From contig JABDDS010000004.1 of the NCBI GenBank assembly GCA_013287465.1, positions 1-61,334 of the forward strand: DNA of 61,334 nt. The letters run 5' to 3'. Under the pieces are notes generated by a model, which ran no database searches, was not told where the DNA came from, and worked only from the letters and a program-made list of their open reading frames with translations. This DNA is from Chlamydiota bacterium. Its GTDB lineage: Bacteria > Chlamydiota > Chlamydiia > Chlamydiales > Parachlamydiaceae. This document shows, one piece after another, positions 53,691-61,334 of this stretch (position 1 is the stretch's first letter; each line of letters starts with the position of its first letter). A program made the position numbers and the translations under genes.

Positions 53691-54800
53691 ATGTGGAATC
53701 GCATTCTTGTACTTATTTGGAAAGAGTTATTGGCGGTGCTCCGTGATCCCAAAAGCAGAGCTTCTATTTTTGTGCCACCGTTGCTTCAGTTATTCATTTT
53801 CACTTTTGCTGCTACCCTTGACGTGAAAAATGTTCCCATCGGCATTCTCAATCAAGATTTTGGAGAACAATCGATTGAAATGATCCAACGTTTTCATGGT
53901 TCTCCAATGTTCCAAAAGATTATATTTCTTAAGGGAGTCGAAGAGATCGCTTCATTCATTGATAATCAAAAAGGATTGCTTGTCGTCTTTTTTCCTGAGA
54001 CATTTTCACGTCAACTTAATGCTGGTAGGCAAGGAGATATTCAAATTATTCTCGATGGCAGACGATCCAACTCGGCGCAGGTTGCATTTGGATATATAGG
54101 TGAAATTGTCACACAGTTCAACGCTGAGTTAGCTGCTAAAACCGGCTTTTCACAGCAAAATGCCAAAATTTTTCCACGCAATTGGTTTAATCCGAATTTG
54201 CTTTACTATTGGTATAATATCCCTTCTCTCGTTGCCACTCTCTCCATGCTCACATGCTTGATTGTCACCACGCAATCTGTCGCGCGCGAAAGGGAGCTTG
54301 GTACATTCGACCAACTGCTCGTCTCACCTCTTGTGCCCACAGAGATTCTTATTGGAAAGATAGTCCCTGGAATTATTATAGGAATGATAGAAGGGTTATT
54401 GATGATGGGGGTGGGCGTGTTTATTTTGGGTGTTCCATTTACAGGGGAGTTGTCTATCTTCTTGCCGGCCCTATTTATTTTTGTCACTGCCATCAGTGGC
54501 GTCGGATTATTTATCTCATCCCTCTCTGCTACGCAACAACAGGCTATGCTCGGCACCTTTGTTTTTATGATGCCCTCGATTTTACTGTCTGGGTTCGCGA
54601 CTCCAATTGAAAATATGCCCACATGGCTTCAGCCTGTTACCTATGTGATCCCCCTTCGGTATATGTTGGTGATTTCCAAGGGACTTTTTCTCAAGGCAAT
54701 GCCGGCACTGATAGTGTTTGAAAATATGTGGCCTATGGTTATCATTGGATTGTGCACAACATTAGGAGCCGGTTGGTTTTTTAGGAGGCGGCTATCATGA
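53691..54800 (+). CDS. ybhR: ABC exporter permease (YbhR-like)
   Basis: 369 residues, paralogous to the preceding permease, with the same layout: N-terminal helix (FVPPLLQLFIFTFAATLDV), periplasmic domain, ARERELGTFDQLLVSPLVP segment and C-terminal helices. The ATG at 53691 starts three bases after the ybhS stop; an in-frame TTG at 53685 is a less likely start. The two permeases presumably form a heterodimer. Confidence 0.92.
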   Translation: MWNRILVLIWKELLAVLRDPKSRASIFVPPLLQLFIFTFAATLDVKNVPIGILNQDFGEQSIEMIQRFHGSPMFQKIIFLKGVEEIASFIDNQKGLLVVFFPETFSRQLNAGRQGDIQIILDGRRSNSAQVAFGYIGEIVTQFNAELAAKTGFSQQNAKIFPRNWFNPNLLYYWYNIPSLVATLSMLTCLIVTTQSVARERELGTFDQLLVSPLVPTEILIGKIVPGIIIGMIEGLLMMGVGVFILGVPFTGELSIFLPALFIFVTAISGVGLFISSLSATQQQAMLGTFVFMMPSILLSGFATPIENMPTWLQPVTYVIPLRYMLVISKGLFLKAMPALIVFENMWPMVIIGLCTTLGAGWFFRRRLS

Positions 54801-56233
54801 ATATAAAATTATTAAGCTTGTTATTTGTTTTGTCAGGATGCCACATGGGACCTAATTATTCTCCCCCTATAAATGAGATACCAGATGAGTGGATTGCTCC
54901 TGCTGTGGTGACAGAAATTTCTGTATCAGAAGAGCCTCCTCCTCCTCTCTGGTGGGAAATTTTTGACGATCCCTTGTTAAGCAAATACATTCAAATGGCC
55001 GCCCAATATAATAATGACGTCCTTAGCGCTGAAGCGAACATCTTCCAAGCGCGTGCTGTGCGTCAGGTTTCTGCAGCCCCTTTGTATCCGAAAGCATTTG
55101 TCGACTTAGATGGTTTCCATACATTTTTAAGTCGAAACGGCCCCATCGATGCCCTTTCTGCCGCTTCTGGGTCGACACACCTTCTTAGTGAGTTCAATAT
55201 TTTTAATAATTTTATCGATGCCTCTTGGGAACTCGATATTTTTGGAAAGACACAAAGAAGTGTGGAGGCTGCTCAAGCCCAGTTAGAGGGGACTATTGAA
55301 CAGAGAAACGCTATTTTGATTTCTGTTTTCGCTGAAGTGGCTAGGAATTATATTGAATTGCGTAATGCTCAAGAGGAACAAAAACTCTTAGAGAAGAATA
55401 TCGATCTTTTGCAAAGGAATGTACAAATCATTCAAAAACGCTATTCAACTGGTTATTCCAATATTCTTGATCTCGAGCAGATGAATATTCAATTCGATCA
55501 GGCAGTGGCTGCATTACCAGCTGTCAACACTGCGATTTATCGAAGCATTTTTGCGATTTCTGTGTTGATAGGATCGTTGCCAGAAAGTCTGTTAGAAGAG
55601 CTCCTTCCAGTGCAACCGCCCCCTGAATTGCCGGAATGCCTTTCTATAGGAGTAAGATCTGAGTTGCTGCTGCGTCGTCCCGATATACGCCAAGCGGAAA
55701 GAAATCTCGCTCAAGCCACAGCTAATATTGGAGTTGCTGTTGCCTCTTTTTATCCTTCTATCACCCTTACGGGTATCTTCGGTTTGGATTCGTTAAAAAT
55801 TACCAATTTGTTTCAGCCAAATAGTAAGTCGTGGATTTATGGAGCCGATATCACGATGCCCATTTTTCAGGGAGGAAGACTCGTTGGTAACCTTGAAATT
55901 TCAGAGGCTCAAGCAGCCGCCGTTGCTTTTACTTATCAACAAACGGTGTTAAATGCCCTTCAGGAAGCGGATAATGCACTTGTCGCTTACGGGAATAATG
56001 TAAAAGCCACAGGTGAGTTAAAGAAAATCGTGACAACGAACAAAACGCTCACAGACCTCAATAAACAAAGGTATGCTAAAGGTTTGGTGGCACAACTGGA
56101 TTATTTGAACAGTGCATTGATTTTAAACAACGCTGAATTGAGCCTCCTTCAATCAGAAACTGCGGCACTTTTGGACCTAATTTCTCTTTACAAAGCCCTA
56201 GGTGGCGGTTGGGAATGCTTTACAGTTGAATAG
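54797..56233 (+). CDS. Outer-membrane efflux lipoprotein (TolC/NodT family)
   Basis: 478 residues. A lipoprotein signal peptide ends in LSGC. The mature start HMGPNYSPP and the two repeated TolC halves (ISVFAEVARNYIELRNAQEE; LRRPDIRQAERNLAQATANI) identify the NodT-type outer-membrane factor. It provides the exit duct for the YbhGFSR-type pump, so substrates could be expelled straight to the outside. Its start overlaps ybhR by four bases. Confidence 0.94.
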   Translation: MNIKLLSLLFVLSGCHMGPNYSPPINEIPDEWIAPAVVTEISVSEEPPPPLWWEIFDDPLLSKYIQMAAQYNNDVLSAEANIFQARAVRQVSAAPLYPKAFVDLDGFHTFLSRNGPIDALSAASGSTHLLSEFNIFNNFIDASWELDIFGKTQRSVEAAQAQLEGTIEQRNAILISVFAEVARNYIELRNAQEEQKLLEKNIDLLQRNVQIIQKRYSTGYSNILDLEQMNIQFDQAVAALPAVNTAIYRSIFAISVLIGSLPESLLEELLPVQPPPELPECLSIGVRSELLLRRPDIRQAERNLAQATANIGVAVASFYPSITLTGIFGLDSLKITNLFQPNSKSWIYGADITMPIFQGGRLVGNLEISEAQAAAVAFTYQQTVLNALQEADNALVAYGNNVKATGELKKIVTTNKTLTDLNKQRYAKGLVAQLDYLNSALILNNAELSLLQSETAALLDLISLYKALGGGWECFTVE

Positions 56234-56291
56234 CTATTCTATTGGGGGACAATGCATGTCGAGAATATTTTTTGAATAAGGCATAATTTTA

Positions 56292-56385
56292 CTACGCGAA
56301 GCGTTTGGAGTGCGAAAGTCCTCTTTCGCTTTGTCCTTTAAGATAAAGCGAAAGAGGACTTTCGCACTCCAAACGCTTCGCGTAG
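56292..56385. repeat. Family A palindromic element, full copy A5
   Basis: 94 bp, arms CTACGCGAAGCGTTTGGAG and the perfect complement, loop TTTGTCCTTTAAGATAAA. It lies between the end of the exporter operon and the 3' end of the truncated P-loop gene. Confidence 0.92.
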
Positions 56386-56415
56386 TAGGAAAAAAACTTC
56401 GAAACAAAATGACCC

Positions 56416-56685
56416 CTACTGTCCTTTGTCCTTGAGGATTTGACGTATTGCATTCCATGAAATTACTGCGATATCTTGAGACCGTGCTAGAGCATTGATC
56501 AGCGTTGTTTTTCCCGCTCCTGGATATCCCCCAACTAGAATGAGAGTGGGTTGATCTTTTGAATTTCCTTTCAGATCTTTAGCAAGTTCTACGAAAATTT
56601 CATTTTTCACTTGTTCCACATCAAATGCGTATCCTTCAGCAGTCGAAAAGGCACAAAGAACAAATGCCACACACAGCTTTAACAT
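56416..56685 (-). CDS. Truncated exported P-loop protein, zeta-toxin-like
   Basis: 89 residues. The signal peptide is LKLCVAFVLCAFSTAEG. The mature part holds QPTLILVGGYPGAGKTTLIN, a Walker A loop in the context seen in zeta toxins and polynucleotide-kinase-like proteins. The frame then stops, well before the catalytic core that such proteins need (usual length 200 or more). The stop is 30 bases from a family A element, so the 3' part may have been removed when that element arrived. Its start is two bases after the ogt stop. Confidence 0.6.
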   Translation of the reverse strand: MLKLCVAFVLCAFSTAEGYAFDVEQVKNEIFVELAKDLKGNSKDQPTLILVGGYPGAGKTTLINALARSQDIAVISWNAIRQILKDKGQ

Positions 56686-56687
56686 AA

Positions 56688-57188
56688 TTAGCCCCTATTT
56701 TTCTCGTGGTTAAGTAGCCATTTTTTGCGTCCAAGGCCTGCGCTGTAGCCTCCAAGGTCGCCATTGTGGTTGACGACTCTATGGCAGGGAATGACGATGG
56801 GAATGAGATTGGCTCCGTTAGCTTGGGCGACAGCTCGGTAGGCGGTAGGTTTTCCGATCGCAGTCGCGATGTCGAGGTAAGAACGCGTTTCACCAAAAGG
56901 AATCTTCTGTAATTCTTCCCACACAGAAATTTGGAATGGGGTTCCAACGAGACACATTGGTGTTTTGAATTCCTTTAAAGTACCTTCAAAGAACTGATCG
57001 AGTTCAGCCTTAATGGAGTCTATTGGTTCTGTAGAACCTGGAGTAATAGTGGTTTTGACTTTTCTTTCAAGGCGTTTGATCTCATGTTCTAGATTTAAAT
57101 CGATGAAGTTGAGGAAGTAAAGGGCTTTATTATCGGCGATGGCTACCATTCTTCCGAGCGGAGTTTCTAATATTTCTTGTGCTTTCAT
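56688..57188 (-). CDS. ogt: Methylated-DNA-protein-cysteine methyltransferase
   Basis: 166 residues. Removes alkyl groups from O6-alkylguanine by transferring them to its own cysteine. The acceptor is Cys135 in IPCHRVV. TPFQISVWEELQKIPFGETR, AYRAVAQANGANLIPI and GGYSAGLGRKKWLL complete the family pattern. It lacks an N-terminal Ada regulator domain. Confidence 0.95.
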   Translation of the reverse strand: MKAQEILETPLGRMVAIADNKALYFLNFIDLNLEHEIKRLERKVKTTITPGSTEPIDSIKAELDQFFEGTLKEFKTPMCLVGTPFQISVWEELQKIPFGETRSYLDIATAIGKPTAYRAVAQANGANLIPIVIPCHRVVNHNGDLGGYSAGLGRKKWLLNHEKNRG

Positions 57189-57242
57189 TCTATTTCCATG
57201 TATAACGACGGATGAGTAGAAATTCTAAAATTCTAGGTGATT

Positions 57243-57659
57243 ATGAAGCAAGCTTTGTTTTCTTTTTTTATCGTTTTATTGTTGCTGATTTTTGCCGATG
57301 CTGTATGGCTGGGGCTTATGCAAAAACGTTTTTATGATCCTCAAATGGCACACCTATTGAGCGATTCGATGAAATTTATTCCTGAAGCTCTCCTTTACAT
57401 TGTTTATGCAGTTGTTTTAAATACATTTGTTATTGTTCCTGGTTTGAAAAATAACTCTTCCTACCTATATCTGTTGCTGTTCGGTATGTTATTTGGACTT
57501 GGCGACTACGGTTCTTATAATCTCACAAACCAGGCGACCCTTAAAAATTGGTCTTGGACATTAACTACTGTAGATATGGCTTGGGGAGTTTGTTTGACAG
57601 GTGCAATTAGCGTCATCGCTACTTACATCACTCGTCATTCTAAAAAAATAATCGGTTAA
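57243..57659 (+). CDS. DUF2177-type membrane protein
   Basis: 138 residues from the ATG at 57243 (AGGTG upstream). Four membrane helices (about 5-22, 47-65, 75-95, 108-130). The pattern of DUF2177 is visible: DAVWLGLMQKRFYDP, then FGLGDYGSYNLTNQATLKNW, then DMAWGV. No established function. It overlaps the hemW gene tail to tail by four bases. Confidence 0.8.
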   Translation: MKQALFSFFIVLLLLIFADAVWLGLMQKRFYDPQMAHLLSDSMKFIPEALLYIVYAVVLNTFVIVPGLKNNSSYLYLLLFGMLFGLGDYGSYNLTNQATLKNWSWTLTTVDMAWGVCLTGAISVIATYITRHSKKIIG

Positions 57660-58783
57660 ATTAACTCGACGGCGATGGTGTCATAAAAAAGAATACCTTG
57701 TTGGGTAAGTCTGAGAACGTTGCCCTGTTTCTCAAGCAGGCCTTGCTCTTCGAGTTTTGATAGAGACTTCTGTGTGGTAGCTGAAAGAGTGCCATTTACA
57801 GTTTCAAATGTAGTCAAATCTACTCCACAGCGCATTCTTAGGGCTATTGCTAATAACTCGCGCCTGTGTGGCTCTTCTTCAAGCTCCTCAGAAAAGTCGA
57901 TTGGAGATCTTCCTTCCCTCAAAGCCTGTACGTAATGGTTCAGGTTGGCAACGGCGCGAAAACGCTTCCCTTCCCAATAGCTGAAGGCGGAGGGACCAAA
58001 CCCAATGAATGGACGTCCAGTCCAGTAACCACTGTTGTGGATTGAGATCTTTCCATTGCGTGAAAAAGCAGAAATTTCGTATTGAGCGAGCCCATAGCTC
58101 TCTAATATTTCCACTGCTTGCCGATACATCAGGGTGCTGCATTCTGCATCGGGAAGCTCTTTTTTCAAAGCTTCCCGATATTTAAAGAACACGGTATGTG
58201 GTTCGATGGTCAGATTATAAAGCGATAGGTGAGTAATGGGGAGTTGCTCAACGAGCTTGAGAGTCTCTAGCCATGTTGCAAGGGTTTGTCCTGGGATGTC
58301 ATACATCAGGTCGATAGAGATATTGGAAATACCAGCTTGAGAAACTTCATTGACTGCATCTATAGCCGTTGATGCATGATGTGTCCTGCCCAACTTCATT
58401 AGCAATCTATCATCAAGCGATTGGATACCAATACTAACCCTATTGACCCCAGCGGCGGCATATTCTCGCATCCGTTCGATAGAAAGGGTTTCGGGGTTTG
58501 CTTCTAAGGTGATTTCTATTTCGTCGGGATTAAAATGGATGATTTTGCGTACCGATTCTATAAGAGAAAAAATAGCTTCAGGAGCTAATAACGATGGGGT
58601 GCCCCCGCCAAAGTAAATAGAAGCCAATTTTTTACCGGCTAGCTGAGGCTGCCACAAAGCAATATCGCGCGATAGCCCCTCTATAAGAAGGGCTTGGAAC
58701 GGAGGTTTATCTGGAATGACATAGAAATGGCAGTAATCGCATTTCTTAGTGCAAAAAGGAATGTGAAAGTAGAGGCTAATCAC
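57656..58783 (-). CDS. hemW: HemW-type radical SAM protein
   Basis: 375 residues. The radical SAM cysteines are C11, C15 and C18 in CTKKCDYC. Further motifs are YFGGGTPSLL, EITLEANPETL, GVNRVSIGIQSL and HNSGYWTGRPFIGFGPSAFS. HemW proteins resemble oxygen-independent coproporphyrinogen oxidase but are thought to act in heme trafficking; true HemN differs at its N-terminus. The short helical C-terminal domain is present. Confidence 0.9.
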   Translation of the reverse strand: MISLYFHIPFCTKKCDYCHFYVIPDKPPFQALLIEGLSRDIALWQPQLAGKKLASIYFGGGTPSLLAPEAIFSLIESVRKIIHFNPDEIEITLEANPETLSIERMREYAAAGVNRVSIGIQSLDDRLLMKLGRTHHASTAIDAVNEVSQAGISNISIDLMYDIPGQTLATWLETLKLVEQLPITHLSLYNLTIEPHTVFFKYREALKKELPDAECSTLMYRQAVEILESYGLAQYEISAFSRNGKISIHNSGYWTGRPFIGFGPSAFSYWEGKRFRAVANLNHYVQALREGRSPIDFSEELEEEPHRRELLAIALRMRCGVDLTTFETVNGTLSATTQKSLSKLEEQGLLEKQGNVLRLTQQGILFYDTIAVELI

Positions 58784-58789
58784 ACATCA

Positions 58790-59275
58790 CTACCAATCAT
58801 TGGCATCGGGATCGATAATTCCTCCTCGTTTCCACCGATTTTTATTGTTGAAGAAAGAATCGTCATCATCATCGCCCTTTGTTTCATCCTCATCTTTTTC
58901 TTTCTCTTTGTCTTCATCATCTTCATGCTCTTCGGTGAAATGATCCCCCTCAGTTTCAGATTTCAGATCGAATCCCGTATCCGTTTCTCCTCCGGCTGTA
59001 GTATCCCCAATATCGATATCTGGAATTGTGGGCATTTCTGTGTAACCGGTCTTTCCTGTAGGACGTTTTGGCGTAATATATTCTTCGGTTTCTCCACTTT
59101 CCTTCAGGTGATTAAGCCGTTCCTTTTCCTCTTCGATTTTATTTTGGACGGCCAGAATCTCTTCTTTATGTTTTGGAATGTCTTTTTTGGGAACAAGACC
59201 AAGCTTAAGCCATTGCTCTAGATCGGTGAGTTCTGACTCAAATTTTTTTAGACGCTCGCTTTTGACAAATCTCAT
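58790..59275 (-). CDS. Acidic coiled-coil protein, possible chlamydia-specific secreted protein
   Basis: 161 residues. Residues 1-65 form a basic helical coiled coil (KSERLKKFESELTDLEQWLK and on); the middle is Gly/Thr/Pro-rich; residues 110-145 are a run of Asp, Glu and Lys; the end is KRGGIIDPDANDW. It starts six bases upstream of hemW. I recall the Chlamydia trachomatis pair CT052 (hemN-like) and CT053 in the same order, and CT053 has been reported as a type III secretion substrate. Homology here is from memory only. Confidence 0.6.
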   Translation of the reverse strand: MRFVKSERLKKFESELTDLEQWLKLGLVPKKDIPKHKEEILAVQNKIEEEKERLNHLKESGETEEYITPKRPTGKTGYTEMPTIPDIDIGDTTAGGETDTGFDLKSETEGDHFTEEHEDDEDKEKEKDEDETKGDDDDDSFFNNKNRWKRGGIIDPDANDW

Positions 59276-59336
59276 AACAACCTTTCTAAAATATTTTCTT
59301 TACTTGTGTTTATACACATCCTTTTATCATAACAGG

Positions 59337-61088
59337 CTATTTTTGTTCAATGGATTTTTTAAAGAGGCTGGCGCCAGTTAAAAACAAAGCTTCCCCAACG
59401 AGATAAGCAAAATAATAGTGTTCTCCACCACTTCCAAATCCATAGCTGTGTAATCCGATTCCCAATATGTAGTTAACTCCATACCAGGTAAAGCTGATCG
59501 CTATTAACCCAAGTACAGCTCCAACAGCGAGTCCAAAATCGCGAATGCGTTGAAAGGTGTAAGCATGAATGATAAGTAGGTAAACACAAGCGGAGATAAA
59601 AGCCCAGGATTCTTTTGGATCCCAATCCCAAAATCGCCCCCAACTCTCTGCTGCCCATACTCCACCAAGAATCGTCCCTGGGATTAGTAGAGCAACTCCG
59701 ATATACATCGTATGTAAAATTGCCTGTGCAATTTTTCTTGCTGTGGCGTCCTCTTTTTTGGGAAACAGTGGGTAAATTAAATAGAGATGCCCCAGAATGC
59801 CAGAGAGGACAAAGGCACCGTAGCTTCCCACGACCATTAACACGTGGACGGTGAGCCAGTATTGGGAATCGAGTACAGCTTGTACATTTTCAAATCTGGC
59901 ATCGACAAGGGTGAGCTTTAGAATGATGAGCAACGCGAGGGAACAGAAAGCACCTGTGAGTAAAATAAGTGTCGAGCGGGATTTAAAGTAGAAAAATATT
60001 CCTACCGCCATTGCGATCCATGGGACATAAAGGACCGTTTCAAACATATTAGAGACAGGAGGACGTTGTAGGATATAGCAACGCAATATTAAAATTGTGC
60101 TATGGGTCAAGAAAGCAAGAAAAAGGGGAATAAGTGCATATTTAAATGTGTGTCTATTCGTCGATAAAAGTAGAGCTAAGGCGTACAATCCAATAGCTAA
60201 CTGAATTAAGGGAAATGAGTAGTACCACGTTTCTGCTTTTAGACGCATTAAAGAAGGGTAAAAAAGTTTTTTTTCTTTTCCTGTTTTGTAAGGAGTATTG
60301 ACTAAAAGAGCATAGGCTTCTTGCATTTCTTCGGTAAAGGTTACAAGGGCTTGATGTAGATCCTTAGGATCTGTTTTTTCATTTTTGATTGCGGCTTCAA
60401 TAGCTAAGTAAGCACTTCGGATACTTTCAAAATGAGCATCGGAAAAAGGGGTGAAGTTGCTGATTGGAACAAGGCGTTCGAGCTTTGGATCGTACGTTTT
60501 GATTTTCAATGCATGGAGTGAGACCCAGTCTTTATTTCCTTGGCGTGTAGGAAGCATTTTGAGGGTTGGTCCCGCATATTGCAATCGTACAGAGGCAGGT
60601 TCATCATATAAGGATTCGTCGGGAAGTGTAGCCCCTTCGTAGCTTTTGTAGAGTTGCAGGGCATCGAGGAGTCTGTTTTTTTCTTTATCGTAAGAAGAGG
60701 CCTCTTCTGTTCCTTTTTCATAAAAAGGAAGCAGTTCATTGAAACTAAAGCGATCTTGAGTGGTGTTGAGTCCAAGGAGGGACTTTAATTCAGCATGGTG
60801 AATCCAGAAAAAAGGGGCATTATCCCATCGGGAATGACCTAGAAAGTGCACTTTCCATAATAAATCAAGAGCTGAGTTTGTGTTGGTATGGAAGGCGGTG
60901 AGGTCGGCAGATTTCAACTGCTCTTGATGATAAAAATCATATAGCCACAGTTTTGCAACAGCGGAGAGGGGATGTATCCTGCCTTGATAGATAGCTGGTA
61001 GCTCTTCGGTTTCCTGAAATGGGGAATTGGTTGCATGCCCATTGATACATTGAAAACAGATAAATACAAATAAGTAAAGCAGGCGCAT
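59337..61088 (-). CDS. Cytochrome c biogenesis protein CcsA-like
   Basis: 583 residues. A signal sequence (LLYLFVFICFQCINGHA) precedes an extracytoplasmic domain of about 270 residues beginning ELPAIYQGRIHPLSAVAKLW. Then come eight or more membrane helices with the heme-handling tryptophan-rich motif WGRFWDWDPKESW (WWD motif) and conserved histidines (TVHVLMVVGSYGAF; GIGLHSYGFGSGGEHY). It would deliver heme for cytochrome c maturation. No ResB-type partner domain is fused, unlike CcsBA of some bacteria; the partner must be elsewhere. Confidence 0.88.
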   Translation of the reverse strand: MRLLYLFVFICFQCINGHATNSPFQETEELPAIYQGRIHPLSAVAKLWLYDFYHQEQLKSADLTAFHTNTNSALDLLWKVHFLGHSRWDNAPFFWIHHAELKSLLGLNTTQDRFSFNELLPFYEKGTEEASSYDKEKNRLLDALQLYKSYEGATLPDESLYDEPASVRLQYAGPTLKMLPTRQGNKDWVSLHALKIKTYDPKLERLVPISNFTPFSDAHFESIRSAYLAIEAAIKNEKTDPKDLHQALVTFTEEMQEAYALLVNTPYKTGKEKKLFYPSLMRLKAETWYYSFPLIQLAIGLYALALLLSTNRHTFKYALIPLFLAFLTHSTILILRCYILQRPPVSNMFETVLYVPWIAMAVGIFFYFKSRSTLILLTGAFCSLALLIILKLTLVDARFENVQAVLDSQYWLTVHVLMVVGSYGAFVLSGILGHLYLIYPLFPKKEDATARKIAQAILHTMYIGVALLIPGTILGGVWAAESWGRFWDWDPKESWAFISACVYLLIIHAYTFQRIRDFGLAVGAVLGLIAISFTWYGVNYILGIGLHSYGFGSGGEHYYFAYLVGEALFLTGASLFKKSIEQK

Positions 61089-61131
61089 GGTGCTCAGATG
61101 GGTTAATAATTATCTACCAATCCTATCAATC

Positions 61132-61334
61132 TACACTTTTAATTGCACCGGTTTTCACTGACTAGCTAGGGTTTAAACGCAAAGACGCAAAGGCGCAAAG
61201 GAGGTGGAGGCAAGCCGTCGGCCAACTGAAAAAACAACAAAAAATATAAAAAAATAACAGGATAGGCAGGATCGGCTTCGCCGGCAGGATAAAAATTAGA
61301 TAAATTACTTTTTCTGTAAAATTGCCCCTCTCCG
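61132..61334. repeat. Gene-free window end with repeat fragments
   Basis: Contains ACACTTTTAATTGCACC (also at 50066), the degenerate repeat AAACGCAAAGACGCAAAGGC (61171), and half of a family C element (AAATAACAGGATAGGCAGG onward, 61249-61295). No coding frame is supported. Confidence 0.75.

Noticed and set aside
56234-56458. 74-aa open frame on the minus strand
   Set aside because: Mostly palindrome A5; the same translated pieces (SVWSAKVLFRF) appear in the frame across palindrome A3, showing they come from the repeat.
1-61334. tRNA and rRNA genes
   Set aside because: I looked through the intergenic stretches for cloverleaf pieces such as GGTTCGAATCC and for rRNA-like blocks and found none.

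Overview
The window looks like a chromosomal segment of a chlamydia outside the family Chlamydiaceae (an environmental, Parachlamydiales-type organism). The evidence is the combination of an LcrH/SycD-type secretion chaperone, a Pkn1-like protein kinase fused to a sulfatase-modifying (FGE) domain, an hrcA-grpE-dnaK operon preceded by a CIRCE element, an xseA-xseB-dxs cluster, chlamydial-style IspF and L28, and putative effector-like and inclusion-membrane-like proteins. Base composition is moderately AT-rich and gene density is high. I see no tRNA, rRNA, transposase or CRISPR array. The species cannot be named from this sequence alone.

Layout: 1-4.3 kb holds a large modular protein of unknown function (921 aa) next to a decaying paralogue that is cut by the window edge. 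4.3-7.8 kb has an exported FG-GAP-like protein, a HAD phosphatase and a small unknown gene. 7.8-17.4 kb is core metabolism: L28, IspF, MurA, ClpC, heptose synthesis (HldD and a HldE-like kinase) and NAD kinase. 16.5-22.4 kb is a tightly packed minus-strand operon: a small lipoprotein, a YbjN-like protein, a DnaQ-like exonuclease, XseA, XseB, Dxs and NadK. 22.6-25.3 kb carries three paralogous family-25 glycosyltransferases with signal peptides. 25.5-30.4 kb has the LcrH-like chaperone, HPr and the CIRCE-controlled heat-shock operon. 30.5-31.4 kb contains broken genes. 31.4-36.3 kb is an alpha-glucan phosphorylase and phosphoglucomutase operon followed by a YjjX-type NTPase.

36.4-41 kb carries a membrane protein, a histone-deacetylase-like enzyme overlapping an outer-membrane barrel gene, and an exported GMC oxidoreductase. 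41-45.3 kb has a PIN-TRAM membrane protein, AcpS, the Pkn1-like kinase and a Nudix hydrolase. 45.6-49.7 kb is an accessory island: a membrane protein with a degenerate Clp-type D1 ATPase domain, small membrane ORFs, and a LysR/DUF2608 divergent pair. 50.1-56.2 kb is a complete YbhGFSR-type ABC exporter with its own outer-membrane factor. 56.4-61.1 kb has a truncated exported P-loop protein, an alkylguanine-DNA methyltransferase, a DUF2177 protein, HemW, an acidic coiled-coil protein and a CcsA-type cytochrome c maturation protein.

The intergenic spaces hold several families of long palindromic elements with no coding capacity. Family A is about 93 bp, with four full and one half copy. Family B is about 160 bp, with three full copies and fragments. 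Family C is about 100 bp, with one full and two partial copies. There are also two single long palindromes. Family B is the most striking: the central core keeps the same mismatches in each copy, while the outer and inner stem sequences differ between copies yet remain self-complementary. The best candidates for something undescribed are the family B elements, the membrane-anchored degenerate Clp-D1 protein at 45.65 kb, and the 921-aa modular protein at 1.1 kb.
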